Position numbers and translations under genes: made by a program
Shown here: positions 9,236-18,010 of the stretch, piece by piece
How positions within the stretch are numbered: position 1 is the first letter of the stretch
How the letters are laid out: each line of letters begins with the position of its first letter
The notes under the pieces: model-generated
What the model was told of the DNA's origin: nothing
Seen by the model: only the letters and a program-made list of their open reading frames with translations
Database searches by the model: none
From: Arachidicoccus sp. BS20
GTDB taxonomy: Bacteria > Bacteroidota > Bacteroidia > Chitinophagales > Chitinophagaceae
Length of the DNA: 64,000 nt
Assembly (NCBI RefSeq): GCF_001659705.1
Contig: NZ_CP015971.1
Coordinates: 2,669,029-2,733,028 of the forward strand
Direction: 5' to 3'

Positions 9236-10525
9236 TTATTTATTTAACGCCGTATCCAAAATCTTTTGTCTGAAGCCGTTGAACCATTTTTTGGTAGCAT
9301 CGGCATAGAAAGGAAGTAATGTTTCAGGATATTTTTTTTCTTCAAAAGCAAGAATATTTTGCGCAGCATCGGCTTCATTGCGCAGCATGGCAAGGTCTGC
9401 CGCAGCGGTGTAGGCAAAGCGGTAATTGTTCAACACTTGTATATTGTCTTTGTTGCAGGTAAATGCAGAATCATCGGCGGTCAATTCATTCAATTCTGCT
9501 AACCGGTTTTCTAAAAAAGAAAGCGAAGTCAAATTTTTCCGCGGTACAATTTTTAACGTTAGTCCTCTTAATTCCGCATAGTTTCTTGTGCTTAAAAACA
9601 GGCGCATATTTTCCGGCACATCGGCTGCGAAAAATATGTTTTTACGGAAAGCATTTTGTTGAACAAATAATTTCAAAATCAAATCGGAACGCAAAATATA
9701 ATTACCGTTGGTCGATTTTAAATTCCAAGAAATTAAGCTATCGCCATGCAAAGCGGTGTCTTTGTTTTGCAATACAACATCCTGCGCTTTCCATTCGATA
9801 TTTTGGATTTTTGCCAAAGAATCATTTGATATGCCAAGCGGCAGAAACCCTGATGCATTAAGCATTTGCGGATACCATTGCGTGTTGAGAAAGTTCAGGC
9901 TTACACAATGAACATCAGCACGATAATGCTCCACCAACTGCAAGTATGCGAGGTAATAAAAATATAAATCGCCATTGGTAAACAGATAAGAACTGTCGGA
10001 GCATTCGTCCAGCACCTGCTTGAAATAATTTTTTACAGTCTGATTAATGCCACCGGTTTCATTAGCTTGCAACAAACACCAGATTGCAGAATCTTTTTTG
10101 CCCTCATCAATATAGCGAAATGCCTGCGCTCCCCAAACCGAAAGGATTTTTGTATGAGGGTCGAAAAGCAAGGTCTGACCTTCGTATTTGCCGTTGCTTA
10201 AATCGAGTGCATTGCTGAAACATGCCGAAGATTTCTCTGCCAACGATAAAGACGATGAAGGAATTTCTTCGCCGCTTGACGTATTAAATTTATCTATTGC
10301 CGAGCCGAGAAAATACCACGCTTCGGCATTGCCGGGATTTTTAATCGCAAGCGAATCTAATTGTACACTTAACTGGCTGTACAAAGTTGCATTTTGTCCG
10401 GGCTGGCTAAGCATTGTTGTTTTCACTTTGCCAAAATCTTTTTGCCACAAAGCGCTGTCCGTCTGCGCGCGCGCGCAGAAAAATGTGGCTACGCCAAAAA
10501 CAATAATGAAGATTTTTTTAATCAT
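9236..10525 (-). CDS. Secreted TPR-like protein of unknown function
   Basis: Unrecognised protein of 429 aa. I start it at the ATG at 10525 because this gives a clean signal peptide (MIKKIFIIVFG...CARAQ); an upstream start would bury it 18 residues in. Helical, TPR-like segments follow: NPGNAEAWYFLGSAIDKF near residue 60 and a C-terminal repeat near 380-410. The middle part, with YYLAYLQLVEHYRADVHCVS and LNTQWYPQML, resembles the soluble C-terminal region of DUF2723 membrane glycosyltransferases, but the membrane portion is absent. This is probably a periplasmic or surface-associated helical-repeat protein. It is convergent with the TonB receptor. Confidence 0.7.
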   Translation of the reverse strand: MIKKIFIIVFGVATFFCARAQTDSALWQKDFGKVKTTMLSQPGQNATLYSQLSVQLDSLAIKNPGNAEAWYFLGSAIDKFNTSSGEEIPSSSLSLAEKSSACFSNALDLSNGKYEGQTLLFDPHTKILSVWGAQAFRYIDEGKKDSAIWCLLQANETGGINQTVKNYFKQVLDECSDSSYLFTNGDLYFYYLAYLQLVEHYRADVHCVSLNFLNTQWYPQMLNASGFLPLGISNDSLAKIQNIEWKAQDVVLQNKDTALHGDSLISWNLKSTNGNYILRSDLILKLFVQQNAFRKNIFFAADVPENMRLFLSTRNYAELRGLTLKIVPRKNLTSLSFLENRLAELNELTADDSAFTCNKDNIQVLNNYRFAYTAAADLAMLRNEADAAQNILAFEEKKYPETLLPFYADATKKWFNGFRQKILDTALNK

Positions 10526-10614
10526 GGATTTTGCCCGAACGATAACAATGCAAAATAAAGAATTAATCCGATGAACCAAGAGAATTAATTTCTTCGGAAG
10601 AATTGTTTAACAAA

Positions 10615-11832
10615 TTATCTTCTGCTTGTTGCCAGCAGCAGGTTCAAATCGGTATATTTTATATCAAAGCGTTCGCTCAAATGAATATTGGTTACACAGC
10701 CTTTGTACATATAAATTCCTTCCCGCAAATTAAAGTTATGCCAAAGCATCGCATCCAATCCGCCGTTGTCCGCAACCTTCAACAACAAAGGCATCAGCAC
10801 ATTGCTTATTGCGTGGCTCGCCGTGCGCGCAAAGCCGCTCGCAATGTTCGGCACACAATAATGAATCACGCCATGCTTAATAAACGTTGGATGTTCGTGT
10901 GAAGTAATTTCGCTCGTTTCAAAAACACCGCCGCGGTCAATGCTCACATCAATAATTACGCTGCCCTGCCGCATGTGCGACACCATATGTTCCGTGGCAA
11001 CAATAGGCACGCGACCTTTTGCGCTGCTCAATGCGCCTACGGCAACTTCGCAGGTTTTTAGTTGCTTGGCTAAAATTTTAGGCTCAATCACACTCGTCCA
11101 CACGCGAAATCCGAGATTGTTTTGCAAGCGTTTTAACCGATACACGTTATTGTCAAAAACCTTTACCGATGCGCCCATTGCCAACGCCGAACGTGTGGCA
11201 AATTCGCCCACAACGCCCGCGCCTATGATGATCACTTTTGTTGGTGGTATCCCGCTGATGCCGCCGAGCAATACGCCTTTCCCGCCGTTGGAAGATGCCA
11301 GAAATTGTCCAGCCAACAACATTGATGCGCTGCCCGCAATCTCGCTCATGCTGCGTACAATGGGAAATGTGCCGCTGTCGTCTTTCAGCAATTCAAAACC
11401 AAGAGCGGTAATTTTTTTCTTCGCCAGTTCTTCCAGAATTTCTTTTTTCAGCAAAGTATGGTTGAGCGGAGAAACGATGATTTGATTGCGTTGCAATTTC
11501 GGCACATCTGCAACGGTTATCGGTGCACTTTTAATAATGATAGGTTGCTTATAAATTTCTTCGGCATCATAAGAAATAATGGCGCCCGCTTCACTAAAAT
11601 CTTTATCGCTGAACTTGCTGCCTTCGCCGGCTTTTGATTCAATCATTACCTGATGACCGTTGTTGACCAAAACGCTCACGGCTTCGGGTATCAGCGCAAT
11701 GCGCTCTTCCTGAAAAGCGATTTCTTTGGGAATGCCGATAGCGAGCCGGGCACTTTTTTGTTTTATGTCAAGCGTTTCTTCGAGCGTTTCATAACCGAAC
11801 GCGGCGGTAATTATGGGTTTTGCCGTTGCCAT
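10615..11832 (-). CDS. ald: Alanine dehydrogenase (AlaDH/PNT family)
   Basis: NAD-dependent oxidative deamination of L-alanine to pyruvate and ammonia; 405 aa. The N-terminal AlaDH/PNT domain begins IGIPKEIAFQEERIAL (about 32-47). The Rossmann domain has IIIGAGVVGEFA (about 200-211) and the conserved NIASGFARTASHAISN toward the C-terminus. It is about 30 residues longer at the N-terminus than classical Ald, as is common in Bacteroidota. The NAD(P) transhydrogenase alpha subunit is the alternative, but no PntB-type partner is adjacent. It is divergent from frr. Confidence 0.85.
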   Translation of the reverse strand: MATAKPIITAAFGYETLEETLDIKQKSARLAIGIPKEIAFQEERIALIPEAVSVLVNNGHQVMIESKAGEGSKFSDKDFSEAGAIISYDAEEIYKQPIIIKSAPITVADVPKLQRNQIIVSPLNHTLLKKEILEELAKKKITALGFELLKDDSGTFPIVRSMSEIAGSASMLLAGQFLASSNGGKGVLLGGISGIPPTKVIIIGAGVVGEFATRSALAMGASVKVFDNNVYRLKRLQNNLGFRVWTSVIEPKILAKQLKTCEVAVGALSSAKGRVPIVATEHMVSHMRQGSVIIDVSIDRGGVFETSEITSHEHPTFIKHGVIHYCVPNIASGFARTASHAISNVLMPLLLKVADNGGLDAMLWHNFNLREGIYMYKGCVTNIHLSERFDIKYTDLNLLLATSRR

Positions 11833-12013
11833 CTCAATTGTTCTTCTTCAAAGTAAAATTATTTTAATTTTTGAGAAACAGCATATTATTTTTCTTTTTC
11901 CTGCTCGATGTAGCGTTGCAACTAAATTTCCCGTTAAACATTCTTTTAATAAAATTCGTTTTTCGTCCTTATTTTTTTAAGCTAATTTCGCACATCTTTT
12001 AAAACAGAATGAT

Positions 12014-12577
12014 ATGCCTGAACAAATTGACGATATATTGAAAGATGCCGAATCGGGAATGAAAAAAGCAATTTCACATCTCGAAGTTGAACTCACGCGC
12101 ATACGTGCCGGCAAGGCAAATCCGTCTATGCTGGACGGCATTACGGTGGAATATTACGGCAATCCTACACCCATTCCGCAAGTGGCAAACGTAAGCGTGA
12201 TGGATGCACGCACCATTACTATTCAACCTTGGGAAAAAAATATGTTAGCCGCGATTGAACGCGCGATTATGATGGCAAACATCGGTATTACGCCGCAAAA
12301 CGACGGCGTGCAAATCCGTCTGTTTCAACCGCCGCTTACCGAAGAACGCCGCAAGGAATTGTTCAAAAAAGCATTGGCAGAAGGCGAAACCGCAAAAGTG
12401 AGCATTCGTAACATTCGCCGCGACGGCATTGAACAAATAAAGAAATTACAGAAAGACGGACTGAGCGAAGACGTGGCAAAAGGCGGCGAAAAATCGGTTC
12501 AGGAAATTACCGATAAATTTATTGTCTTAGTAGATAAACATCTTGAGGCAAAAGAAAAAGAAATGATGACTGTTTAA
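12014..12577 (+). CDS. frr: Ribosome recycling factor
   Basis: Splits post-termination ribosomes together with EF-G; 187 aa, the family's usual length. Diagnostic segments are LTRIRAGKANPSMLDGITVE (about 27-46), YGNPTPIPQVANVSV and the C-terminal helix with VSIRNIRRDGIEQIKKLQKD. It lies upstream of pheS on the same strand, separated by 68 bp of inverted-repeat sequence. The closest tsf/pyrH partners usually found with frr are absent here. Confidence 0.97.
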   Translation: MPEQIDDILKDAESGMKKAISHLEVELTRIRAGKANPSMLDGITVEYYGNPTPIPQVANVSVMDARTITIQPWEKNMLAAIERAIMMANIGITPQNDGVQIRLFQPPLTEERRKELFKKALAEGETAKVSIRNIRRDGIEQIKKLQKDGLSEDVAKGGEKSVQEITDKFIVLVDKHLEAKEKEMMTV

Positions 12578-12581
12578 CGAG

Positions 12582-12640
12582 TAATATGTAATGTGTAACG
12601 TTTAATAATTACACACTACACATTAAACATTACACACTAT
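12582..12640. repeat. Short inverted repeat between frr and pheS
   Basis: Sequence built from variants of TAATGTGTAACG and its complement: TAATGTGTAACGTTTAAT on the left pairs with ATTAAACATTACACAC on the right, and ATTACACACTA-like units recur. It can fold into a long hairpin. Similar AT-rich mosaics occur between genes in other Bacteroidota genomes, so it is probably a dispersed intergenic repeat rather than a gene-specific element. Confidence 0.55.
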
Positions 12641-12645
12641 TAAAC

Positions 12646-13674
12646 ATGGAAGATTTATTAAAAAAACTTAATCAATACAAAGAAGAAATTTCCGCTTCGT
12701 CTGCGACAAATGCCGACGAAGTGGAAAACTTCCGTATAAAATATCTCGGCACAAAAGGGCTTGTAAAATCTGTGATGGGCGAAATGAAAAACGTGCCGAA
12801 TGAACAGAAAAAACAAGCCGGGCAATTGCTGAACGAGTTCAAGCAATTTGCCGAAGCAAAATATGAATCGCTGAAAGAACAGTTTGCAAGTGCCGAAACC
12901 CAAGGCGAACAAATTGATTTTTCATTGCCTGCCGATGCAATTACAGTCGGTACGCGGCATCCTTTGAGCGTAACGCGTAACCGCATTGTTTCTATCTTTA
13001 AACGGCTTGGTTTTGCTGTTGCCGAAGGTCCGGATATTGAAGACGACTGGCACAACTTCGGCGCGATGAATTTGCCTGAAGACCATCCTGCGCGCGATAT
13101 GCAGGATACATTTTATATTAATCAAAATCCATCGTGGTTGTTGCGCACACATACAAGCAGCGTGCAGGCGCGCATCATGGAAACGCAGAAACCGCCCATC
13201 CGTGTGATTTGTCCCGGAAGAGTTTATCGTAATGAAACGATTAGTGCAAGAGCGCATTGTTTCTTTCATCAGGTCGAAGGTTTATACGTTGATGAAAATG
13301 TGAGCTTCGCCGATTTGAAACAAACGCTGTATTTCTTTGTACAGGAAATGTTCGGCAAAGACGTAAAAGTGCGTTTCCGTCCGAGCTATTTTCCATTCAC
13401 AGAGCCGAGCGCGGAAATGGACATCAGTTGTTTGATTTGCGGCGGAATCGGTTGTAACGTTTGCAAACACACGGGTTGGGTGGAAATTTTAGGAAGCGGC
13501 ATGGTACATCCGAAAGTATTGGAAAACTTTGGTATCGACAGCAACAAATACACAGGTTTTGCTTTTGGCATGGGAGTGGAGCGTATCACACAATTAAAGT
13601 ACAGAGTGAATGATTTGCGGTTGTATTCGCAAAACGATATTCGGTTTTTACAACAGTTTACAGGCGCGGTTTAA
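12646..13674 (+). CDS. pheS: Phenylalanyl-tRNA synthetase alpha subunit
   Basis: Catalytic subunit of the class II (alpha-beta)2 PheRS; 342 aa. An N-terminal coiled coil (about 1-95) binds tRNA. Motif 2 (VICPGRVYRNETISARAHCF) and the conserved FHQVEGLYVDE are visible, with motif 3 as GFAFGMGVERI. A CICGG.GC.VC-like cluster (SCLICGGIGCNVC) lies before motif 3. No pheT follows, so the beta subunit is encoded elsewhere. A hairpin terminator overlaps its stop codon. Confidence 0.97.
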   Translation: MEDLLKKLNQYKEEISASSATNADEVENFRIKYLGTKGLVKSVMGEMKNVPNEQKKQAGQLLNEFKQFAEAKYESLKEQFASAETQGEQIDFSLPADAITVGTRHPLSVTRNRIVSIFKRLGFAVAEGPDIEDDWHNFGAMNLPEDHPARDMQDTFYINQNPSWLLRTHTSSVQARIMETQKPPIRVICPGRVYRNETISARAHCFFHQVEGLYVDENVSFADLKQTLYFFVQEMFGKDVKVRFRPSYFPFTEPSAEMDISCLICGGIGCNVCKHTGWVEILGSGMVHPKVLENFGIDSNKYTGFAFGMGVERITQLKYRVNDLRLYSQNDIRFLQQFTGAV

Positions 13675-13687
13675 ACCGCGTTTTTTT
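13665..13687 (+). terminator. Rho-independent terminator overlapping the pheS stop codon
   Basis: CGCGGTTTAAACCGCG is a perfect palindrome (6-bp GC-rich stem, TTAA loop) followed directly by seven T. The TAA stop of pheS (13672-13674) sits inside the loop and stem, so the last codons form part of the terminator. Confidence 0.85.
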
Positions 13688-13698
13688 GTTGAAATATT

Positions 13699-14619
13699 TT
13701 AATAATTTTTATCATCCATCGTATCCAAAATACTTCTGTAACTCACATAACGTTCGGGCGAAATAATCCCGTCTGCAACAGCTTGCCGCACAGCGCAACC
13801 GGGTTCCTCGATGTGCATACAATTATTGAAACGGCAATTGCTTAAAACATCACGCATTTCCGGGAAATAATGCGACAATTCCACACGCTCGATTCCTGTC
13901 AAGCCAAACTCCCGAATGCCCGGTGTATCAATAATTCTGCCCCCGAAAAGCAAATCAAACATTTCTGCAAAAGTAGTCGTGTGCATTCCTTTGCCGCTCC
14001 AGTCGCTCACTTCCTGTGTACGCAAGTTTTTTTCAGGAAAAATAGCATTTATGAATGTCGACTTTCCTACGCCTGAATGTCCGCTCAACAACGATGTTTT
14101 ATCTTTCAACCAAAGTTTTAGTTCCTCAACATTTTCATTGTTTTCCAGACTTATTGGCAATACTTTATAGCCGATTTGCCCATAAACAGAAGTTATCTCA
14201 TTTAGCAATTCCCATTCCTTTTTTTTATAAATATCTGTTTTATTAAAAACAAGAATTGTAGGAATATGAAACGCTTCAGCACATACCAAAAACCTATCAA
14301 TAAAACCCGTGGAAGTTTTCGGATTTTTCAACGTGCAAAACAAAACCGCCCGGTCAAGATTTGCCGCGACGATATGATGCTGATTTTTATTATGCGGCGA
14401 TGTGCGGGCGATGTAATTTTTTCTATCAAGAATTTCAGTAATCACAAAATCTTTTTGCTCTTCTTCCTGAATTTCCACTTCGTCGCCAACGGCAACAGGA
14501 TTGGTAGATGTAATTCCATCAAGTTTCAGCACACCTTTGAGGCGTGCGTTGAAAAGCCCGCCATCCATGGCTTTCACGCTGTACCAACTTCCCGTAGATT
14601 TGTAAATTGTTGCCCGCAA
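13699..14619 (-). CDS. rsgA: Ribosome small subunit-dependent GTPase RsgA
   Basis: Circularly permuted GTPase that assists late 30S maturation; 306 aa. An N-terminal OB fold is followed by NKTD (about 126-129), the P-loop GHSGVGKST (about 180-188), DTPG (about 231-234) and a C-terminal zinc site with Cys262, Cys267, His269 and Cys275. An in-frame TAA lies immediately upstream of position 14619, so the conserved YKSTGSWY N-terminus requires a TTG start at 14619 (or a rarer ATT two codons later). It is convergent with pheS. Confidence 0.94.
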   Translation of the reverse strand: MRATIYKSTGSWYSVKAMDGGLFNARLKGVLKLDGITSTNPVAVGDEVEIQEEEQKDFVITEILDRKNYIARTSPHNKNQHHIVAANLDRAVLFCTLKNPKTSTGFIDRFLVCAEAFHIPTILVFNKTDIYKKKEWELLNEITSVYGQIGYKVLPISLENNENVEELKLWLKDKTSLLSGHSGVGKSTFINAIFPEKNLRTQEVSDWSGKGMHTTTFAEMFDLLFGGRIIDTPGIREFGLTGIERVELSHYFPEMRDVLSNCRFNNCMHIEEPGCAVRQAVADGIISPERYVSYRSILDTMDDKNY

Positions 14620-14689
14620 TTAAGAAAATTTAATTGCGAAGGTATTTGAAAAAGGCAAATGCTTTATTGATAAATTCATATAAAACAAA

Positions 14690-14718
14690 AAAGCCTCACA
14701 AACATATTGCAAGGCTTT
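14690..14718 (-). terminator. Rho-independent terminator after the DoxX-family gene
   Basis: Stem AAAGCCT / AGGCTTT with a 15-nt loop. On the minus strand it is followed by TTTTTTGTTTTAT. It lies 18 bp past the stop of the gene ending at 14737. Confidence 0.82.
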
Positions 14719-14736
14719 CTCGGAAAATTATCGTCG

Positions 14737-15123
14737 CTATTTTTTCGATACACTCAATGGACCGCTTCCGAAATAAGCAATCATCAACGCCGCGCCAATC
14801 AAAGAAACATTGGTAACAAAATGCAAGATTTGTTCCTGCTTTTGTTGAGGGTCGGAAATCGACCAGAAATTGTGAAAAACAAGCGTTACGGGAACAAGAA
14901 AAATCACAATCAGCCAACCGCCGATTTTTGCTTTAAAACCAGTAAGAATCATGAGCGCGCCCACCAAAGCAACAACGCCTGCAAGCGGAACTAAAACATT
15001 TGGTAAGGGCAACCCCACGGCTGCTGCGTAACCATTGGCTTTGCCGGAAAGTAAATTTGCAAACGATGCAAAAATAAACAGCAGTGAAAATAAAATTCTG
15101 CCGATTAGAACAACGAATTTCAT
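14737..15123 (-). CDS. DoxX family membrane protein
   Basis: Small four-helix inner-membrane protein, 128 aa from the ATG at 15123 (MKFVVLIGRILFSLLFIFAS). DoxX-family features are the first-helix GRILFSLLFIFAS pattern, LLSGKANGYAAAVGLPLP after it and LAGVVALVGALMILTGFKAK. The role of this family in Bacteroidota is not defined; some members act in redox or respiratory membrane complexes. It is monocistronic with its own terminator. Confidence 0.82.
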   Translation of the reverse strand: MKFVVLIGRILFSLLFIFASFANLLSGKANGYAAAVGLPLPNVLVPLAGVVALVGALMILTGFKAKIGGWLIVIFLVPVTLVFHNFWSISDPQQKQEQILHFVTNVSLIGAALMIAYFGSGPLSVSKK

Positions 15124-15251
15124 AATTAAAAGTTTTGATGATGAAGAAAATAGGTTTATCAAAGTTAAAAAGCGCAATCAAAAAACATATCGGGCAACCA
15201 CTATACAAAAGTATAGCAAATTATTTATGATTTTTTGAAAATTCTGTAGGT

Positions 15252-16319
15252 CTATATTTTTGTCCAATCTTTCATTGCATCTACAATTGCATCTACATCT
15301 TCCCTGGTATTGTGAAAATGCATACTGATACGAATATTTCCATTGCGTGCAGTAGTAATAATATTGCGTTTCAGCAGAAAATCGTGTAAGCCGTTTTTTT
15401 CTTTAATTACAACGATTGAAGTTCTGTTTTCCTCATTAGCATCGCCAATTAAATGCACAGGTAAATTGATAATTTCATTCAACAGTTTTTGTGTAAGCGA
15501 CTTGTTGTGTGCTTCAATATTTTGTATTCCAATTGTATTTTTTTCTTCGATTGCTTTATTCAAAACCGTAAAACCAAATTGATTCAAATGTCCGGGTTCA
15601 AAATTCAAAATACTTGGCTCATATAAATATTTACCGTTTTCTACCCGAACGGTTTTGCTGTTGTTTCCGCTAATTTTCGGCGGATAAGTTTGTAGAAATT
15701 CGTCGTTGCTAAACAAAATTCCTGTGCCGAAGCCCGCATTCATCCATTTGTAATTGCTTGCAATGAAGACATCAATCGGCAACGCTGATAAATTGATTTC
15801 GATTGCGCCAAGACTTTGTGTTCCATCCACTATCAACCAAACGTCTTGTTCTTTACAAAACGCTGAAAGCCTTTCCAAGTCAAGCTTATAGCCACTTTGC
15901 CATTGCACATGACTGAGCGCGACGATATCAATTTGTTTTTCTTTAATCAATAATTCAATCTTATCAAGATTAATCGAAAAGTTATGTTCATCGTCAATCC
16001 ACGTAATATCAAATCCGTTGATGATAAATGGAATATTTACCGACGGATAATCATTTTTATACAATAATATTTTCTCATCGCCCTTCAAGGATTGTACAAT
16101 GCTATTCATGGCGAATGAAAAATTGGGAACAAAAGCCACGTTGTTTTCATTCGCACCAATGAAATCCGCAACTTTCTTTTTAATAACATTTGCTTCTACA
16201 TCGCGCCACTCTTCAGTTGCAGCCGAACCGACTGTTCCGAATTTCTTGTACAATTCATTGCCCGCATTTGTTGCGGCTTCGGATACCAAGCCAAAACCTG
16301 CCGTGTTTAAGTATGTCAT
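15252..16319 (-). CDS. Aminotransferase class V-fold PLP enzyme
   Basis: PLP enzyme of the cysteine desulfurase / isopenicillin-N-epimerase-like group, 355 aa. The start is taken at the ATG at 16319 (MTYLNTAGFGLVSEAA), which matches the family N-terminus. The cofactor site is visible as VDGTQSLGAIEI (Asp and Gln contacting PLP) and SNYKWMNAGFGTG (Schiff-base Lys). There is no Fe-S assembly partner nearby and no IscS/SufS-type active-site Cys loop that I can identify, so a desulfurase role is not supported. The substrate is unknown. Confidence 0.8.
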   Translation of the reverse strand: MTYLNTAGFGLVSEAATNAGNELYKKFGTVGSAATEEWRDVEANVIKKKVADFIGANENNVAFVPNFSFAMNSIVQSLKGDEKILLYKNDYPSVNIPFIINGFDITWIDDEHNFSINLDKIELLIKEKQIDIVALSHVQWQSGYKLDLERLSAFCKEQDVWLIVDGTQSLGAIEINLSALPIDVFIASNYKWMNAGFGTGILFSNDEFLQTYPPKISGNNSKTVRVENGKYLYEPSILNFEPGHLNQFGFTVLNKAIEEKNTIGIQNIEAHNKSLTQKLLNEIINLPVHLIGDANEENRTSIVVIKEKNGLHDFLLKRNIITTARNGNIRISMHFHNTREDVDAIVDAMKDWTKI

Positions 16320-16401
16320 AATTAAATTTGAAAACATTAAGAAATTAAGGAAAATAAGAATTTTGGGTAATCTAAATGTTTCTCAATTTATTAATGGTTG
16401 T

Positions 16402-17589
16402 TTAAAAATATTGCGTCTTATACGGATAACGAATCTGGTACATTTCTCGTACACGCGTGAGAATAAACGCCCGCAGTTCATCAATATTTTCCCTTTCTTT
16501 CGCCGAAATAAAGATGCTGTTGCCTTCGGTAATATTGTGCCATTTGTCGTTCAGTTCCTGCAGTATTTGTTGCTTCACATCGTCGTGCAGCCACTCGTCA
16601 AAATTTCGCTCGGCATACAAATCCATTTTGTTGAACACCGTGATAATCGGTTTGTCAAAAGCATTTAGTTCCTGCAAAGTTTTGTTTACAACATTCAGTT
16701 GGTCTTCGTGCTGCTCATGTGAAATATCTACCACGTGAATCAAAATATCTGCTTCGCGCACTTCATCCAGCGTACTTTTAAAACTTTCGACAAGATGATG
16801 CGGCAGTTTGCGAATAAAGCCAACGGTATCACTTAAAAGAAATGGCGTGTTTTCAAAAACCACTTTGCGCGTAGTTGTGTCAAGTGTTGCGAACAGTTTG
16901 TTTTCGGCAAATACATCACTCTTGCTCAGCAAATTCATTAACGTGCTTTTGCCCACATTTGTGTAACCAACCAGCGATACGCGGATAAATTCGCCACGCT
17001 CTTTTCGCTGCGTAAACGATTGCTTTTCTATCTCTTTCAAACGCTTGCGCAACAACGAAATTTTATCCTTGACAATACGACGGTCAGTTTCAATTTCCGT
17101 TTCGCCCGGACCTCGCGAACCAATACCTGCTCCCTGTCGTTCCAGGTGCGTCCACATACCGCGCAAGCGCGGAAGAATGTATTGGTATTGCGCCAGCTCT
17201 ACCTGCACTTTTGCCTGTGCAGTTCTTGCGCGGCGTGCGAAAATGTCAAGAATTAAATCGCTTCGGTCGATGGTTTTTACTTTTACAACATCCTGAATAT
17301 TTTTGATTTGCGCACCTGTAAGTTCATCGTCAAAAATCAGCAAATCGATATTTTTTCCCTGCACGTAATTTTTTATTTCTTCTAATTTTCCCTTGCCTAC
17401 AAATGTGCGGCTGTCGGGATTAGGCAACTTTTGCGTGAAACGTTTCATCGTTTGTGCACCTGCAGTTTCTGCAAGAAAAGCCAATTCGTCTAAAAATTCA
17501 TTGACCAGGTTTTCGGTTTGGTTTTGCTGAATTACAGCGACCAATACAGCTCTTTCGTTTTCAATTATTTTATTGTTCTTGTCTATCAT
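16402..17589 (-). CDS. hflX: GTPase HflX
   Basis: Ribosome-associated GTPase that splits stalled or stressed 70S ribosomes; 395 aa. The N-terminal HflX domain contains NPDSRTFVGKGKLEEIK (about 57-73) and the central linker RLRGMWTHLERQGAGIGSRG with GPGETEIETDRR. The G domain follows, with GYTNVGKST (about 208-216), DTVGFIRKLPHHLVESFKST and NKMD. The C-terminal domain is short. It is transcribed alone; the terminator hairpin at 17668-17692 belongs to the gene upstream. Confidence 0.96.
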   Translation of the reverse strand: MIDKNNKIIENERAVLVAVIQQNQTENLVNEFLDELAFLAETAGAQTMKRFTQKLPNPDSRTFVGKGKLEEIKNYVQGKNIDLLIFDDELTGAQIKNIQDVVKVKTIDRSDLILDIFARRARTAQAKVQVELAQYQYILPRLRGMWTHLERQGAGIGSRGPGETEIETDRRIVKDKISLLRKRLKEIEKQSFTQRKERGEFIRVSLVGYTNVGKSTLMNLLSKSDVFAENKLFATLDTTTRKVVFENTPFLLSDTVGFIRKLPHHLVESFKSTLDEVREADILIHVVDISHEQHEDQLNVVNKTLQELNAFDKPIITVFNKMDLYAERNFDEWLHDDVKQQILQELNDKWHNITEGNSIFISAKERENIDELRAFILTRVREMYQIRYPYKTQYF

Positions 17590-17667
17590 CTTTTACAAAG
17601 ATAGTTTTAATGTGATAATGAGATGATTTGATAACAATGAAAAGACCAATAGGTAGTTTAATAAAAA

Positions 17668-17692
17668 TCCTGTGTTTGGCTCAGACACAGGA
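17668..17692 (-). terminator. Rho-independent terminator after the DUF5053-like gene
   Basis: Stem TCCTGTGT / ACACAGGA with a 9-nt loop. On the minus strand it is followed by TTTTTATT. It lies 37 bp beyond the stop of the gene ending at 17730. Confidence 0.85.
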
Positions 17693-17729
17693 ACATAATT
17701 AAACGGCAATAAAAACTTTAAGAAATTGC

Positions 17730-17972
17730 TTATTCAAATTTATCTGCGGAATTTCTTATTTTATCAGCGAGGTCATAAAGAGCTTCCTTCAACTTTTCTT
17801 TTTCTGTTTCCGAAAATTCGCCTGTTCCGCCATTTCCGTCAATCCCGTTAAGTTTGTTATATATCCATGAACTTGATTTGCTGAAATAATTACGAGCAAT
17901 TCTTGCCCAAGATACATCAAGCAAAATGCTTTCAAGTTGTGATTTAGCTGTAATAGCTGTTTTAGTTTCCAT
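17730..17972 (-). CDS. DUF5053-like small protein
   Basis: Acidic helical protein of 80 aa. The core SWARIARNYFSKSSSWIYNK resembles a winged-helix or HTH-like segment typical of the DUF5053 family (from memory; a domain search would confirm). A Gly-rich turn and the helix SETEKEKLKEALYDLADKIR follow. The function is unknown; the shape suggests a small regulator or an accessory-element protein. It lies 38 bp downstream of a 51-aa gene on the same strand and is followed by a clear terminator, so the two form a small operon. Confidence 0.65.
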   Translation of the reverse strand: METKTAITAKSQLESILLDVSWARIARNYFSKSSSWIYNKLNGIDGNGGTGEFSETEKEKLKEALYDLADKIRNSADKFE

Positions 17973-18010
17973 TGTTTTAATTTTTTAATTTTTAGTAAAA
18001 ATCTTCGTTC

